Origin: Candidatus Scotarchaeum otlingeri | GTDB lineage: Archaea; Thermoproteota; Nitrososphaeria; Geothermarchaeales; JDFR-13 | Reading direction: 5' to 3' | Length of the DNA stretch: 64,000 bases | Assembly: GCA_002011075.2 (NCBI GenBank) | Contig: MTMA02000006.1 | Coordinates: 155,842-219,841, forward strand | Shown: positions 10,026 to 18,534 of the stretch, in pieces | Layout of the letters: each line of letters opens with the position of its first letter | How positions within the stretch are numbered: the first letter of the stretch is position 1 | Made by a program: the position numbers and the translations under genes | The notes under the pieces: model-generated | Database searches by the model: none | What the model was told of the DNA's origin: nothing | What the model saw: only the letters and a program-made list of their open reading frames with translations

Positions 10026-11585
10026 ATGAACATGTTACTAGAATATTATTTTATCCCGATAGTGCCTCCAGAATGTCTGGATGGATTTAACATACTAAAA
10101 AATAGATTTGTAGACGCTATTTTCCAGTATTACCGTATATTCGATAAGCCTGTTTTCCGGTTACCTAGCGATGTCAAGTGGCTTCTCTCATCAGTAATGC
10201 CGGATTACCTATTAGCCACTCAAAATATCCATATCCAGTTTGCCTCTTGGGCTAAAGATAAAGGTATCAATAAGGTTATTGTATGGGACCTACCTACTTA
10301 TCTAGATAAAATAGAGGAGGCAGAAGAGAATATTCCACGATGTTTAGAATATATAGATTGGTTTGAAAATAAGGGTTTCGATGTTATTCCATTAATAAAA
10401 GGAGCCACCCCAGATCAGATACGGTGGTTCTGTAATGAAGTAGCTGAACGAGGTTATGAAGATGTAGCTTTTCATGCTAGTGAATTCCTATCAAGTAGAT
10501 TACGTCCCTATCCATACTATCCAGATAAATATATCTCGGCTAAAGATTATCTTCTTCTTCTACTAAAAGAAGTAGTTAATTATCCTTTCAAACGCATATT
10601 GGTATTGGGCGGCGCTAGCCCAAGACATATGGATTTACTAATGGATTTGTCGGATAAGATTGTTTTGGCCGGATTAAGTTGGTATATAGATGCAAGAAGA
10701 TTTAGAGTATACACCGATAAGAGAAAGATAAAATATTTAGGTAAATCATACTTTGAATGCGACTGTCCAATATGTAAATATGTGTCTGCAAAACAGAGAA
10801 GAACCCCCTACTACATTGCACTTCATAATCTCTATTATAATTGGCTATATATAGAGGGCGATGATAAGCATAGATTTGAGACATACGACCTAATTGTTGA
10901 TGCTAACGAAATTCTAATTGTCACATCAAATCTATATATAGGCCATCCACAGAGTTTATGGCAGGTATTTTTTAATAAAATGAAACGAGTCAAACCCACA
11001 TATATAATTCTAATAGGTAATACACTTTATCTAGATAATCCCTCCGACAAAAATAGACAAAAGTGGAGCGAGTTAATTCGTATTCTTTCAGAGCTATATG
11101 AAGAACATGGAACTATATCGATCTTCATGAAAGGCCGCTCTGAGACATACCCAATAGACATATTAACTAACGACTCTTTCCTTTATAGGGAGGCCAAAGA
11201 CCCATTAATAAATAAATTTACCGAAGAACCAGGTCTTCTAACGCTAATCAAATTCTATAGCGGAGCAAAGCAAGAGTTAACTGTAAAGAAGAAAACTCTA
11301 AAAGAAGAATTTACCATAAAAATTGCTAACGAAAAAATAATAGATCATCTTCCTCCTGAGGAAGCTATTAAGTTGGTTAGAAATGATAAAAGCCATAAAG
11401 GATACGACTGGATATTTACAAATTTACTTAACTATCCATATGTAGACTACAAAGAGAAAGTGGCTATACCCGGTGAATGGACCCTTTTTTCACCTAGTTT
11501 AACGGAACCTAGACCGGGTTACATAGTAGTAGATAAAAACGGATCAGTAAAGGTCAAAGAGATAAGGTATCACGAATATACTTGA
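10026..11585 (+). CDS. Cassette 1 protein C: divergent TGT/DpdA-like protein
   Basis: Zn-site-like FECDCPICK...HNLYY (CxCx2C...H), VIPLIKGATPDQIRWFCNEVAERGYEDVAFH (cf. TGT VVQG...), RILVLGGASPRHM; close paralogue at 13802-15370. Confidence 0.65.
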   Translation: MNMLLEYYFIPIVPPECLDGFNILKNRFVDAIFQYYRIFDKPVFRLPSDVKWLLSSVMPDYLLATQNIHIQFASWAKDKGINKVIVWDLPTYLDKIEEAEENIPRCLEYIDWFENKGFDVIPLIKGATPDQIRWFCNEVAERGYEDVAFHASEFLSSRLRPYPYYPDKYISAKDYLLLLLKEVVNYPFKRILVLGGASPRHMDLLMDLSDKIVLAGLSWYIDARRFRVYTDKRKIKYLGKSYFECDCPICKYVSAKQRRTPYYIALHNLYYNWLYIEGDDKHRFETYDLIVDANEILIVTSNLYIGHPQSLWQVFFNKMKRVKPTYIILIGNTLYLDNPSDKNRQKWSELIRILSELYEEHGTISIFMKGRSETYPIDILTNDSFLYREAKDPLINKFTEEPGLLTLIKFYSGAKQELTVKKKTLKEEFTIKIANEKIIDHLPPEEAIKLVRNDKSHKGYDWIFTNLLNYPYVDYKEKVAIPGEWTLFSPSLTEPRPGYIVVDKNGSVKVKEIRYHEYT

Positions 11586-11586
11586 A

Positions 11587-11612
11587 TTCAAATCCCACCC
11601 CGGGGACCATTA
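11587..11612 (+). repeat. Direct repeat copy 2 (attR-like), tRNA-Tyr 3' end fragment
   Basis: ttcaaatcccaccccggggaccatta, perfect match to 7713-7738. Confidence 0.95.
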
Positions 11613-11618
11613 AAAGGT

Positions 11619-12626
11619 TTATGTGTTTTGTTCTATTGTTTTTATTATTTGTTGGACTTGGTTTATGGCGTTATATAGCGAGGAGTGCTGTTCTTCGATA
11701 CTAATTAGTGGCTTTCTTTCCTTATACCTAATTATTTTACTGAGACTGTTTTCTATTTTGGTTCGGTGTTTTTTCCTAAGTTCTATGTATCCAGTTATTT
11801 TATATTTTATTGGTTGTTCTGTTTCTTCGATTTCATGTATTTCTATTTCTAATGTGCCTATCTTCCTATTTTCTAGTCTTATGAATATGTTTCTTCCTCC
11901 CTCTATTGGCCAGTTATCTATTTCTATATTTGTGGGTATTAGTGTGTGTAGTTCATTGATTATCTTTCTTATGGTGTATAAGCTTGTCTTTATAAATTCT
12001 ATATCCCCTTTTTCTTGGATGTCAAATTCTTGCTGTGCATCATCAACATTATAAATTTCTTTATAAATTTCTCTTAATATATCCATGCCTTGCATAAATA
12101 GAGAGACTTTATCTTTTATCGCCTTTTTCTTTACATTATATCTTAATTCGATGTATGAATATCCTGTTTCATCTATTATATCCCTTATCTCTACTTTGTG
12201 CTTTGTGCTTATCCTATTCGCCGCCTCTGCTCTTTTATCTATGAATTCAAAGGCTTTGGGATATTTTTTTCTAAGTTTTTCAATCATCTCTGGTTTTGAC
12301 CAACTTTCTTCATTAAATTCCAGGTTATCGTATAAGTAGACTCCGTATATTTCATTTACAATGTCTATAATGGAATCCTCCATATCTCTCATAATCATTA
12401 TACCATCTGGGTTTTCTTCAGCCCACCTGAAGAACATTTTATGTGGCTCGGCAAGCGCATAATTAATTGATTTTGCTATATTCCATGAATATATATTTTC
12501 AGCTAATGACGCTCCTATTCTTAAGTCGTATGATAAATATGGATATGTTTCTATTCTTTCTATTATCATGTTTAGAAAATCTAAACTATTATATAATGAT
12601 TTATTCCAACTCATCAATATCACCAT
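11619..12626 (-). CDS. Cassette 2 protein B': unknown
   Basis: Last gene of convergent operon, overlaps A' by 26 nt; positional and weak sequence match to B. Confidence 0.6.
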   Translation of the reverse strand: MVILMSWNKSLYNSLDFLNMIIERIETYPYLSYDLRIGASLAENIYSWNIAKSINYALAEPHKMFFRWAEENPDGIMIMRDMEDSIIDIVNEIYGVYLYDNLEFNEESWSKPEMIEKLRKKYPKAFEFIDKRAEAANRISTKHKVEIRDIIDETGYSYIELRYNVKKKAIKDKVSLFMQGMDILREIYKEIYNVDDAQQEFDIQEKGDIEFIKTSLYTIRKIINELHTLIPTNIEIDNWPIEGGRNIFIRLENRKIGTLEIEIHEIEETEQPIKYKITGYIELRKKHRTKIENSLSKIIRYKERKPLISIEEQHSSLYNAINQVQQIIKTIEQNT

Positions 12627-13815
12627 CTAGTTTCTCCATTTTAAAGTATAAAAAACCATACTTATCCTTCTTTAAATTAATAGTTACTATTATAAAACCA
12701 TAATTCTTTATTATTATCTTCAGTTGATCCATGATAGAAATAATTTTATTGACCTGCCTTTGCACTTCTTTGAAAGCTTCAGAATATTTTTTATTAACAG
12801 CTTCTCTATTTGATACAAATTTAACTTCGAATACATCAACAAGTTTCTCTGCTTTTACAAAGACATCAGGCCTAATATTTTTTTTCATTAGCAGTTTAAA
12901 TCTTGATTTTAAGTATGGGTCTCTAATCACATTTCCCATAATCTTTTGTGATAAGAAATGTAACGCAATCTTTTTACCAATTTCTTCTCTAACAAATCTT
13001 CCTCTTACTATACCATGTTTAAGCATGTCATAACTTATATTCATTAATCTGCGTAAAACAGAATAAGCATCCCCATCAGTTATCTCAAACTTATAGATAA
13101 CTATATCGTCTTTTCCTACTACTTCATAAGTAATCGCTTTATCTTTAATCTTATAGTCATATAATCTTTTTAGCGAAGATAGAGGAATAAATGTTGTCTT
13201 CTTCTTTTTTGGGTTTTTTCCGTGTTGGTATGTTATGGCTATTCCGTGTTTGCTTGCTGTTAGTTTGGTGACTGTCTCCGGCATGGCTCTTTTTCTTGAT
13301 GTTCTTTTTGATAGTATCTTGATTTGGCTTTTTTGGTTTTTAATCTGGTATTTTAGTTTTATTGTTTTCCTTGTTTCGGCTGGATATTCGGCTATTATTA
13401 TGGCTGCTCCCCCGTGCTCTCTCCCATACCTCCATTTCTTTGTTGCTATGGTCTCTCCGCCGCTGAATCTTAGTATCAGTTTATCATTTATTATTTCAAG
13501 TTTAATTCCATATTTGCTCTTTGCATCTTGGTTGAAGTCTTTTATAAAGGCTTCTTGGCTATAGGGCTCTATCTTAATGTGGTGTTTTCCTAGTTTGAGC
13601 CATTTATAGCATAATACTACTTGGCTCTTGGGGCTGTAGCGCCAGTGGATCTGGTGTTCTGTATCGTTGGAGATGGTTATTCGATATATCTCCTCCCCTG
13701 TCTTTTCATATAGTTCCTTGAATGGTGTGCTGGGTAGGTATATGGTGGGAGGCTGCCCTACGGCCGTCGTCTCCAGCTCTACATTTGTTTCCTCTCTGTC
13801 TTTATATTGCCCCAT
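12601..13815 (-). CDS. Cassette 2 protein A': unknown N-terminal region + PD-(D/E)xK-like nuclease motif
   Basis: RPDVFVKAEKLVDVFEVKF...VQRQVNKI; shares FI(R/K)DFNQ..(N/S)KYG..LE...DKL.LR with A. Confidence 0.7.
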   Translation of the reverse strand: MGQYKDREETNVELETTAVGQPPTIYLPSTPFKELYEKTGEEIYRITISNDTEHQIHWRYSPKSQVVLCYKWLKLGKHHIKIEPYSQEAFIKDFNQDAKSKYGIKLEIINDKLILRFSGGETIATKKWRYGREHGGAAIIIAEYPAETRKTIKLKYQIKNQKSQIKILSKRTSRKRAMPETVTKLTASKHGIAITYQHGKNPKKKKTTFIPLSSLKRLYDYKIKDKAITYEVVGKDDIVIYKFEITDGDAYSVLRRLMNISYDMLKHGIVRGRFVREEIGKKIALHFLSQKIMGNVIRDPYLKSRFKLLMKKNIRPDVFVKAEKLVDVFEVKFVSNREAVNKKYSEAFKEVQRQVNKIISIMDQLKIIIKNYGFIIVTINLKKDKYGFLYFKMEKLDGDIDELE

Positions 13816-15370
13816 CTATATCCACACCTTTAATTATTTTTACCTCGCCTCTCCTCGTTAGGTATAGGGCTCCTTCCTCCGGTTTGGTGTATGTATTCCA
13901 TGTTCTCCTCCATATTCCGGGTGTAGCAACCATCTTCTCGGTGTCTATATGGGGTTGGTTTATTGAGGTTGTTATGAACCATTCGAGCGCTCTAGATTCT
14001 CTTTCCCTTGCTAGCTCCTCCAGGGTGCGTTCTACATCCTTTTCTTCTATTGGACGGGTCTCTAGAGTTAGGGTGAGCGGTTTACTATCCCGGTATTTCT
14101 TTATTGTTAGTTTTGATTTGGCTGTTGCGTATAACCTGATAAGCTTCATTAGGGCCTCGTCATATATTGTTTCTCTAAGGTTATCCATCAAAGGATCGAT
14201 TTCACCTGGAAATAGGAATTTATATCTCCTAGTGATGTTTATAGGCCGTTCTTCTCCATAGCTCTTCATTAATATGGTTATGGTTCCATTCAACCGAAGC
14301 TCCATCAACCTCTCCATGAATTTTATCCATTCCCCCTGTCCCTTGCCAAAGCCATCTATATATAGCGTGTTCCCCATCAGGATGAGGTATCTGGGCTTCA
14401 GCCTCTTGGCTATATGGATTAATCCTCTCCATATACTGTCTCTATGCCCCACATATAATCCTGCCGCTATTAATATGTCATGGCTATAGTCGGCGATTAA
14501 ATCATAGAGTCTCACTTCTACATCAACAGGATAGTCAATGTCATAATTGATTAGCCAGTTGCTGAAGTAGAGGTTGTGCTGAGCTATAGACGAGGAACTT
14601 CTCCGGGTTAACGGGGGCTTCACGCTACAGTATGGACAGGTGCATTCATAGAATCGGTTCTTGACATTTATATTCTTCTTCTCTGTATATAGAAGTTTCT
14701 CCCCTGCATCTATATACCATGTATAACCGCTGAGGCATATCCTGTCATCTAGATCCATTAGTCTATAAGCATAATTGGGGCTTGCCGCTCCAACTAATAA
14801 TAATTGCCTAAAGTCGTACTCCAATATATTTTTGATATAGCTAACCATCAAGTCATACGCACTCATGAATGGATCAGAGAGCTCTGGATATGGACGTAAC
14901 TCTGTATATAAATATTCTGATATGTGGAAAGCCGCTATATCGAAACCCAAAGCCCGGATTCCGCCTAGGGATATCCTTATGTGGTCTTCATATGCTCCCT
15001 TTATCAGAGGTATAACTTTAAATCCATGGTCTATGAAGTACTCTAATCGGTCGAGAGAAGTATATGTGTTGCCGAGGGATTCTTCGGGTTTGTTAAGGTA
15101 TGTGGGCATATCCCAAACCAAGATGTGGGTTATACCGAGTTCTTCAGCTAGCTTCCTAAACTTGATATGGGTGTCTTTTTCACGTAGAAGGTCGTCGGGC
15201 ATGATACTTGATAGTATCCATTTAACCTTCTTAGATAGTTTTGGCTTTAACGACCTAGGCCAGATGATTGTATAATATGGTATTATTGCATACTCAAATT
15301 CATGGGACAACTCGTTGAATATATCTATAGATTCGGGTGATACGATAGGTATATATCTAGTTAACTTCAA
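13802..15370 (-). CDS. Cassette 2 protein C': divergent TGT/DpdA-like protein
   Basis: FYECTCPYCSVKPPLTRRSSSSIAQHNLYFSNW; VKWILSSIMPDDLL, VWDMPTYL, VIPLIKGA shared with C. Confidence 0.65.
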   Translation of the reverse strand: MKLTRYIPIVSPESIDIFNELSHEFEYAIIPYYTIIWPRSLKPKLSKKVKWILSSIMPDDLLREKDTHIKFRKLAEELGITHILVWDMPTYLNKPEESLGNTYTSLDRLEYFIDHGFKVIPLIKGAYEDHIRISLGGIRALGFDIAAFHISEYLYTELRPYPELSDPFMSAYDLMVSYIKNILEYDFRQLLLVGAASPNYAYRLMDLDDRICLSGYTWYIDAGEKLLYTEKKNINVKNRFYECTCPYCSVKPPLTRRSSSSIAQHNLYFSNWLINYDIDYPVDVEVRLYDLIADYSHDILIAAGLYVGHRDSIWRGLIHIAKRLKPRYLILMGNTLYIDGFGKGQGEWIKFMERLMELRLNGTITILMKSYGEERPINITRRYKFLFPGEIDPLMDNLRETIYDEALMKLIRLYATAKSKLTIKKYRDSKPLTLTLETRPIEEKDVERTLEELARERESRALEWFITTSINQPHIDTEKMVATPGIWRRTWNTYTKPEEGALYLTRRGEVKIIKGVDIDGAI

Positions 15371-16007
15371 ATAGTCACCATAAATAAATTTTATGCCTAA
15401 TTTTTATTAAGAATAGAGACGGCATTATTGAACCATAACACTGGAGCCTCAGACCCCTGCATAAATTTCCCATCCAGCTATACTAAATTCAATATATATT
15501 GGGGCCGATTCTAAGATTATCAGATATATAACCTACCTTCCCTTTAATTAAGCCTCGAGATTTATAAGGGTTGACGCCGAGAAAGGATATATGGCCCGCA
15601 GCTGCCTTATCAATCCAGATATAATTCTTAACAGGGTTCTCACAGACTTCACCCGGATCATCGAAATACATTATAATATTATCTCCACCTTGGCAATATA
15701 CTATATTTAAGTAGCTTCTATATGGGGGGCCAACGATTTATTTGGTCTCGTCAAACCATGTAATTTCCACTTCATTGATAAACTTTACGCTAAATATTAT
15801 GATGGTGGAGAGTAGTATAGGTATTGCGATGGAAAAATAAAACAAACATTACTTACAACTCGTGGTTGTATTTTATATTAGTGTCGCTTTATATTACTTT
15901 TCATTATTGTCATGATTATATAGAGAATTATTGGGGTTATCTCTGATTCTTAATTATTCGAAGCATAAGATAAAAAATCTATGTAAAATAAAAAGTGGTA
16001 TGAACAT

Positions 16008-17045
16008 CTATACCCATACATCTACTATAGTTTCTCCTTTGAATACCTCGATTGAGCCGTCTGGTAGCTCCAAAAGTATCTCGCTCTCGATAACCATTAT
16101 GTATTGTCCCGCGGGGGTGTCTGGCGGTAATACCACTGTGACTATAAATAGTCCAACTTCTTCTGTGGGGTTTAGGAATATTTCTTCGCCTTCGATTCCT
16201 ACTACGTTTACTCGGGTTATCTCTCCGCCTACGGCGCCTTCTCCTTCTAGTGTGATAAGTACATAGTAGTTTCTTATCATGTCTTCGAATTCCCATATCT
16301 CGGATACATGGATTAATACTGTTTTCTGGGTCTTGAAGTCTAGGTTTATCATTATGATCATGATGTTGTTGAGTATGTCGTATATGTTTATAACTAGGTT
16401 ATAGATTAGGACTAGCGTGTTGTATATGTCTATCGTAATAAAATTATATATACTTATGGTTACATCATAGATGTTGATTAGATAATTGTACACCTCTATA
16501 GTTATGAAATCATAGATCTCGACTGTAATATCGTAAATATTAAAGACATAGTTGTACACGTTATTCACGGTGTTGTAGATGTTGGTTACGGATGTATAGA
16601 TGTTATTGATTGTTACATTGATCTTGTTAATATTATTAATCACGTTAGTTACGTTAGTTATATTTACAGATACATTCTTTAGTGATAATGTAAGGTTATA
16701 TAAAGTTATAAACCAGTTATCAACAAAATTGTAGAATGCACCTCCCTTATCCAGCTTCGCCTCTATGTTATTAACTTCCCTATTAATCTCTAGAATAAGG
16801 CTATATAACGTGCTGAACCATTGTTCTGTAAAGTTATAAAATGAACCGTTTTCATCAAGTTTTTCTTCTATAGCCCTCACTTCCTCTTCAAGCCTAAGAA
16901 GATCCTCATTTATAGTCTGTGCCCTAACTACCCCCGGTAATAAGTCGCTATAAGCCATGTATGTAGTTGCCCCTGAGCCTAAGATTAAGCCTATAAGGAG
17001 ATAAGCAAGTAGTTTAGTCAAATTCATTGTCGGTCCGATATCCAT
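16008..17045 (-). CDS. Membrane-anchored/secreted protein with long heptad-like Ile/Tyr/Asn stalk and C-terminal beta-rich domain
   Basis: N-terminal hydrophobic segment; repeated NIYxxVx / xIYxxIx units (VTNIYNTVNNVYNYVFNIYDITVEIYDFITIEVYNYLINIYDVT...); C-terminal GQYIMVIESEILLELPDGSIEVF. Confidence 0.7.
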   Translation of the reverse strand: MDIGPTMNLTKLLAYLLIGLILGSGATTYMAYSDLLPGVVRAQTINEDLLRLEEEVRAIEEKLDENGSFYNFTEQWFSTLYSLILEINREVNNIEAKLDKGGAFYNFVDNWFITLYNLTLSLKNVSVNITNVTNVINNINKINVTINNIYTSVTNIYNTVNNVYNYVFNIYDITVEIYDFITIEVYNYLINIYDVTISIYNFITIDIYNTLVLIYNLVINIYDILNNIMIIMINLDFKTQKTVLIHVSEIWEFEDMIRNYYVLITLEGEGAVGGEITRVNVVGIEGEEIFLNPTEEVGLFIVTVVLPPDTPAGQYIMVIESEILLELPDGSIEVFKGETIVDVWV

Positions 17046-17333
17046 TTTAAATCACAATACGACTTATTAGGATAAACAAGATATATAGGAGACATATTAA
17101 TTTTCTAACTCAAAATTATATATTTAGCAACAATATATTTTTATAACCGAGACCTTATATCTTAAACGAATAATTAATATTCTAAAGTTAAAGAGGCTTT
17201 ATCTGCTAGCATCATATTGCTGATTAGTGAGCCATATTATTGTAATAGCATTCGATATTATAACTAAAGTATTATGGTAGAGGAGTATTGAAAGGTGAAA
17301 TAAATATCTTCCATATCTATAGTGGTTTTGAGG

Positions 17334-18206
17334 GTGTTGACTGTGAGGGTATTAGGTATAACCTCCAGCTATAGACGCCTTGGTAATACAGATATATTAT
17401 TACGGGCTGCACTGATGAGGATTAAGGAGCTCGGAGGCGATGTCGCAGCTATCTGCCTACCTAGGTTAGAATTAAAGATTTGTAAGGCGTGCTACCACTG
17501 TTTCTGGGAGGACTGCATGATACAGGATGACGTAGAATGGGTCTATGATGAGATGGAGAAAAGCGATGCCCTAATCATCAGTACACCTACATATATTCTC
17601 TCTATACCTGGAGCATTAAAATTATTGGTAGATAGGCTGTTGAGTCTATATAGAAGAGGTGATATATTCCTCGGTAGACCCGCTGGATTAATAGTGGCTT
17701 ATGGAGTTGAGGGCTGGTCTGGACTGGCCTTAGAAAACACGTCTACATTTCTATTGGCGACGGGCTACAGAATAGTGGACTTCATTAAAGTTAGAGCAGC
17801 GATTCCGGGGGAAGTACTATTGATGGATGATATAATAAGTAGGGCCCGTCTTCTAGGTGAAAGAGTTTATAAAGCGGCCTCTGGAGAAGCTACATCCCCG
17901 ATCTACACCAAGGAAAACTGTTGTCCAATATGCGGTTCTGAAGCGCTACATATAATAAAGGATAAGGTTAGGTGTCCATTATGCGATATAGAGGGGCAAA
18001 TAGAATTGATAGATGGAGAGGTGAAGGTGATGTTTCCGAAGGATGCATATGAAAAGAGTAGATGGAGCAAAGAGAGGAGGATGGAGCACTTAGAGTACCT
18101 TGTTTCAAGTGTCAATGAGTATATGGATGTAAAGGACCAGATATTGGAGAGAACAAAAGAATTTCTAGCGTTTAATCCATACATTAAGCCTGAGGAATAC
18201 AAGTAA
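17334..18206 (+). CDS. NADPH-dependent FMN reductase/flavodoxin-like protein with C-terminal Zn-ribbon
   Basis: GITSSYRRLGNTDILL, CKACYHCFWEDCMIQDD, LIISTPTYILSIPGALKLLVDR; CCPICGSE...RCPLCDIEG. Confidence 0.85.
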   Translation: MLTVRVLGITSSYRRLGNTDILLRAALMRIKELGGDVAAICLPRLELKICKACYHCFWEDCMIQDDVEWVYDEMEKSDALIISTPTYILSIPGALKLLVDRLLSLYRRGDIFLGRPAGLIVAYGVEGWSGLALENTSTFLLATGYRIVDFIKVRAAIPGEVLLMDDIISRARLLGERVYKAASGEATSPIYTKENCCPICGSEALHIIKDKVRCPLCDIEGQIELIDGEVKVMFPKDAYEKSRWSKERRMEHLEYLVSSVNEYMDVKDQILERTKEFLAFNPYIKPEEYK

Positions 18207-18534
18207 CCTGCTTCTTATAGGATAGATCTATATAGGCCTGAGCCGCCCCACGATACGCTGTGAATTATGTGTCGATAGCGGGTGTATTATACCACCATAT
18301 GGATATAAGAGTCGTCTCCGATGCCCAGAAATGTCGTGGGGACAGTAGATCGAGAGTTTAGGGTAATCTAGTTTATATTAGGATAAGTAATGAACCGAGA
18401 TATCTCGGTGTTAAGCTTCATATGAATATTTCTGAATATTTGTGTTTAGATTAGATACACTTTATATTTTTCTATTGTATGTATTTATCGAGAATATTTG
18501 TAGCGGTTTATATGATTTTATAGGGGGTATAAAT

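Larger units (their letters stand above)
7713..11612 (+). mobile_element. Putative integrated element/cassette 1 in tRNA-Tyr, no recognisable integrase
   Basis: Three-gene operon bounded by tRNA 3' end and its perfect 26-bp direct repeat; ~3.87 kb repeat-to-repeat. Confidence 0.7.

Noticed and set aside
11623-14489. Multiple + strand ORFs opposite cassette 2 (e.g. 11623-12054, 13235-13564, 13722-14261)
   Set aside because: Low-complexity S/I/L/F translations antisense to longer paralogous CDSs
7753-15370. Possible hidden integrase or transposase
   Set aside because: No tyrosine-recombinase R..HxxR..Y pattern or DDE-transposase pattern recognised in any of the six proteins
16300-16700. Periodic DNA repeats suggestive of a CRISPR or tandem repeat array
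   Set aside because: Periodicity comes from heptad-like protein repeats in a continuous ORF; no identical direct repeats with unique spacers
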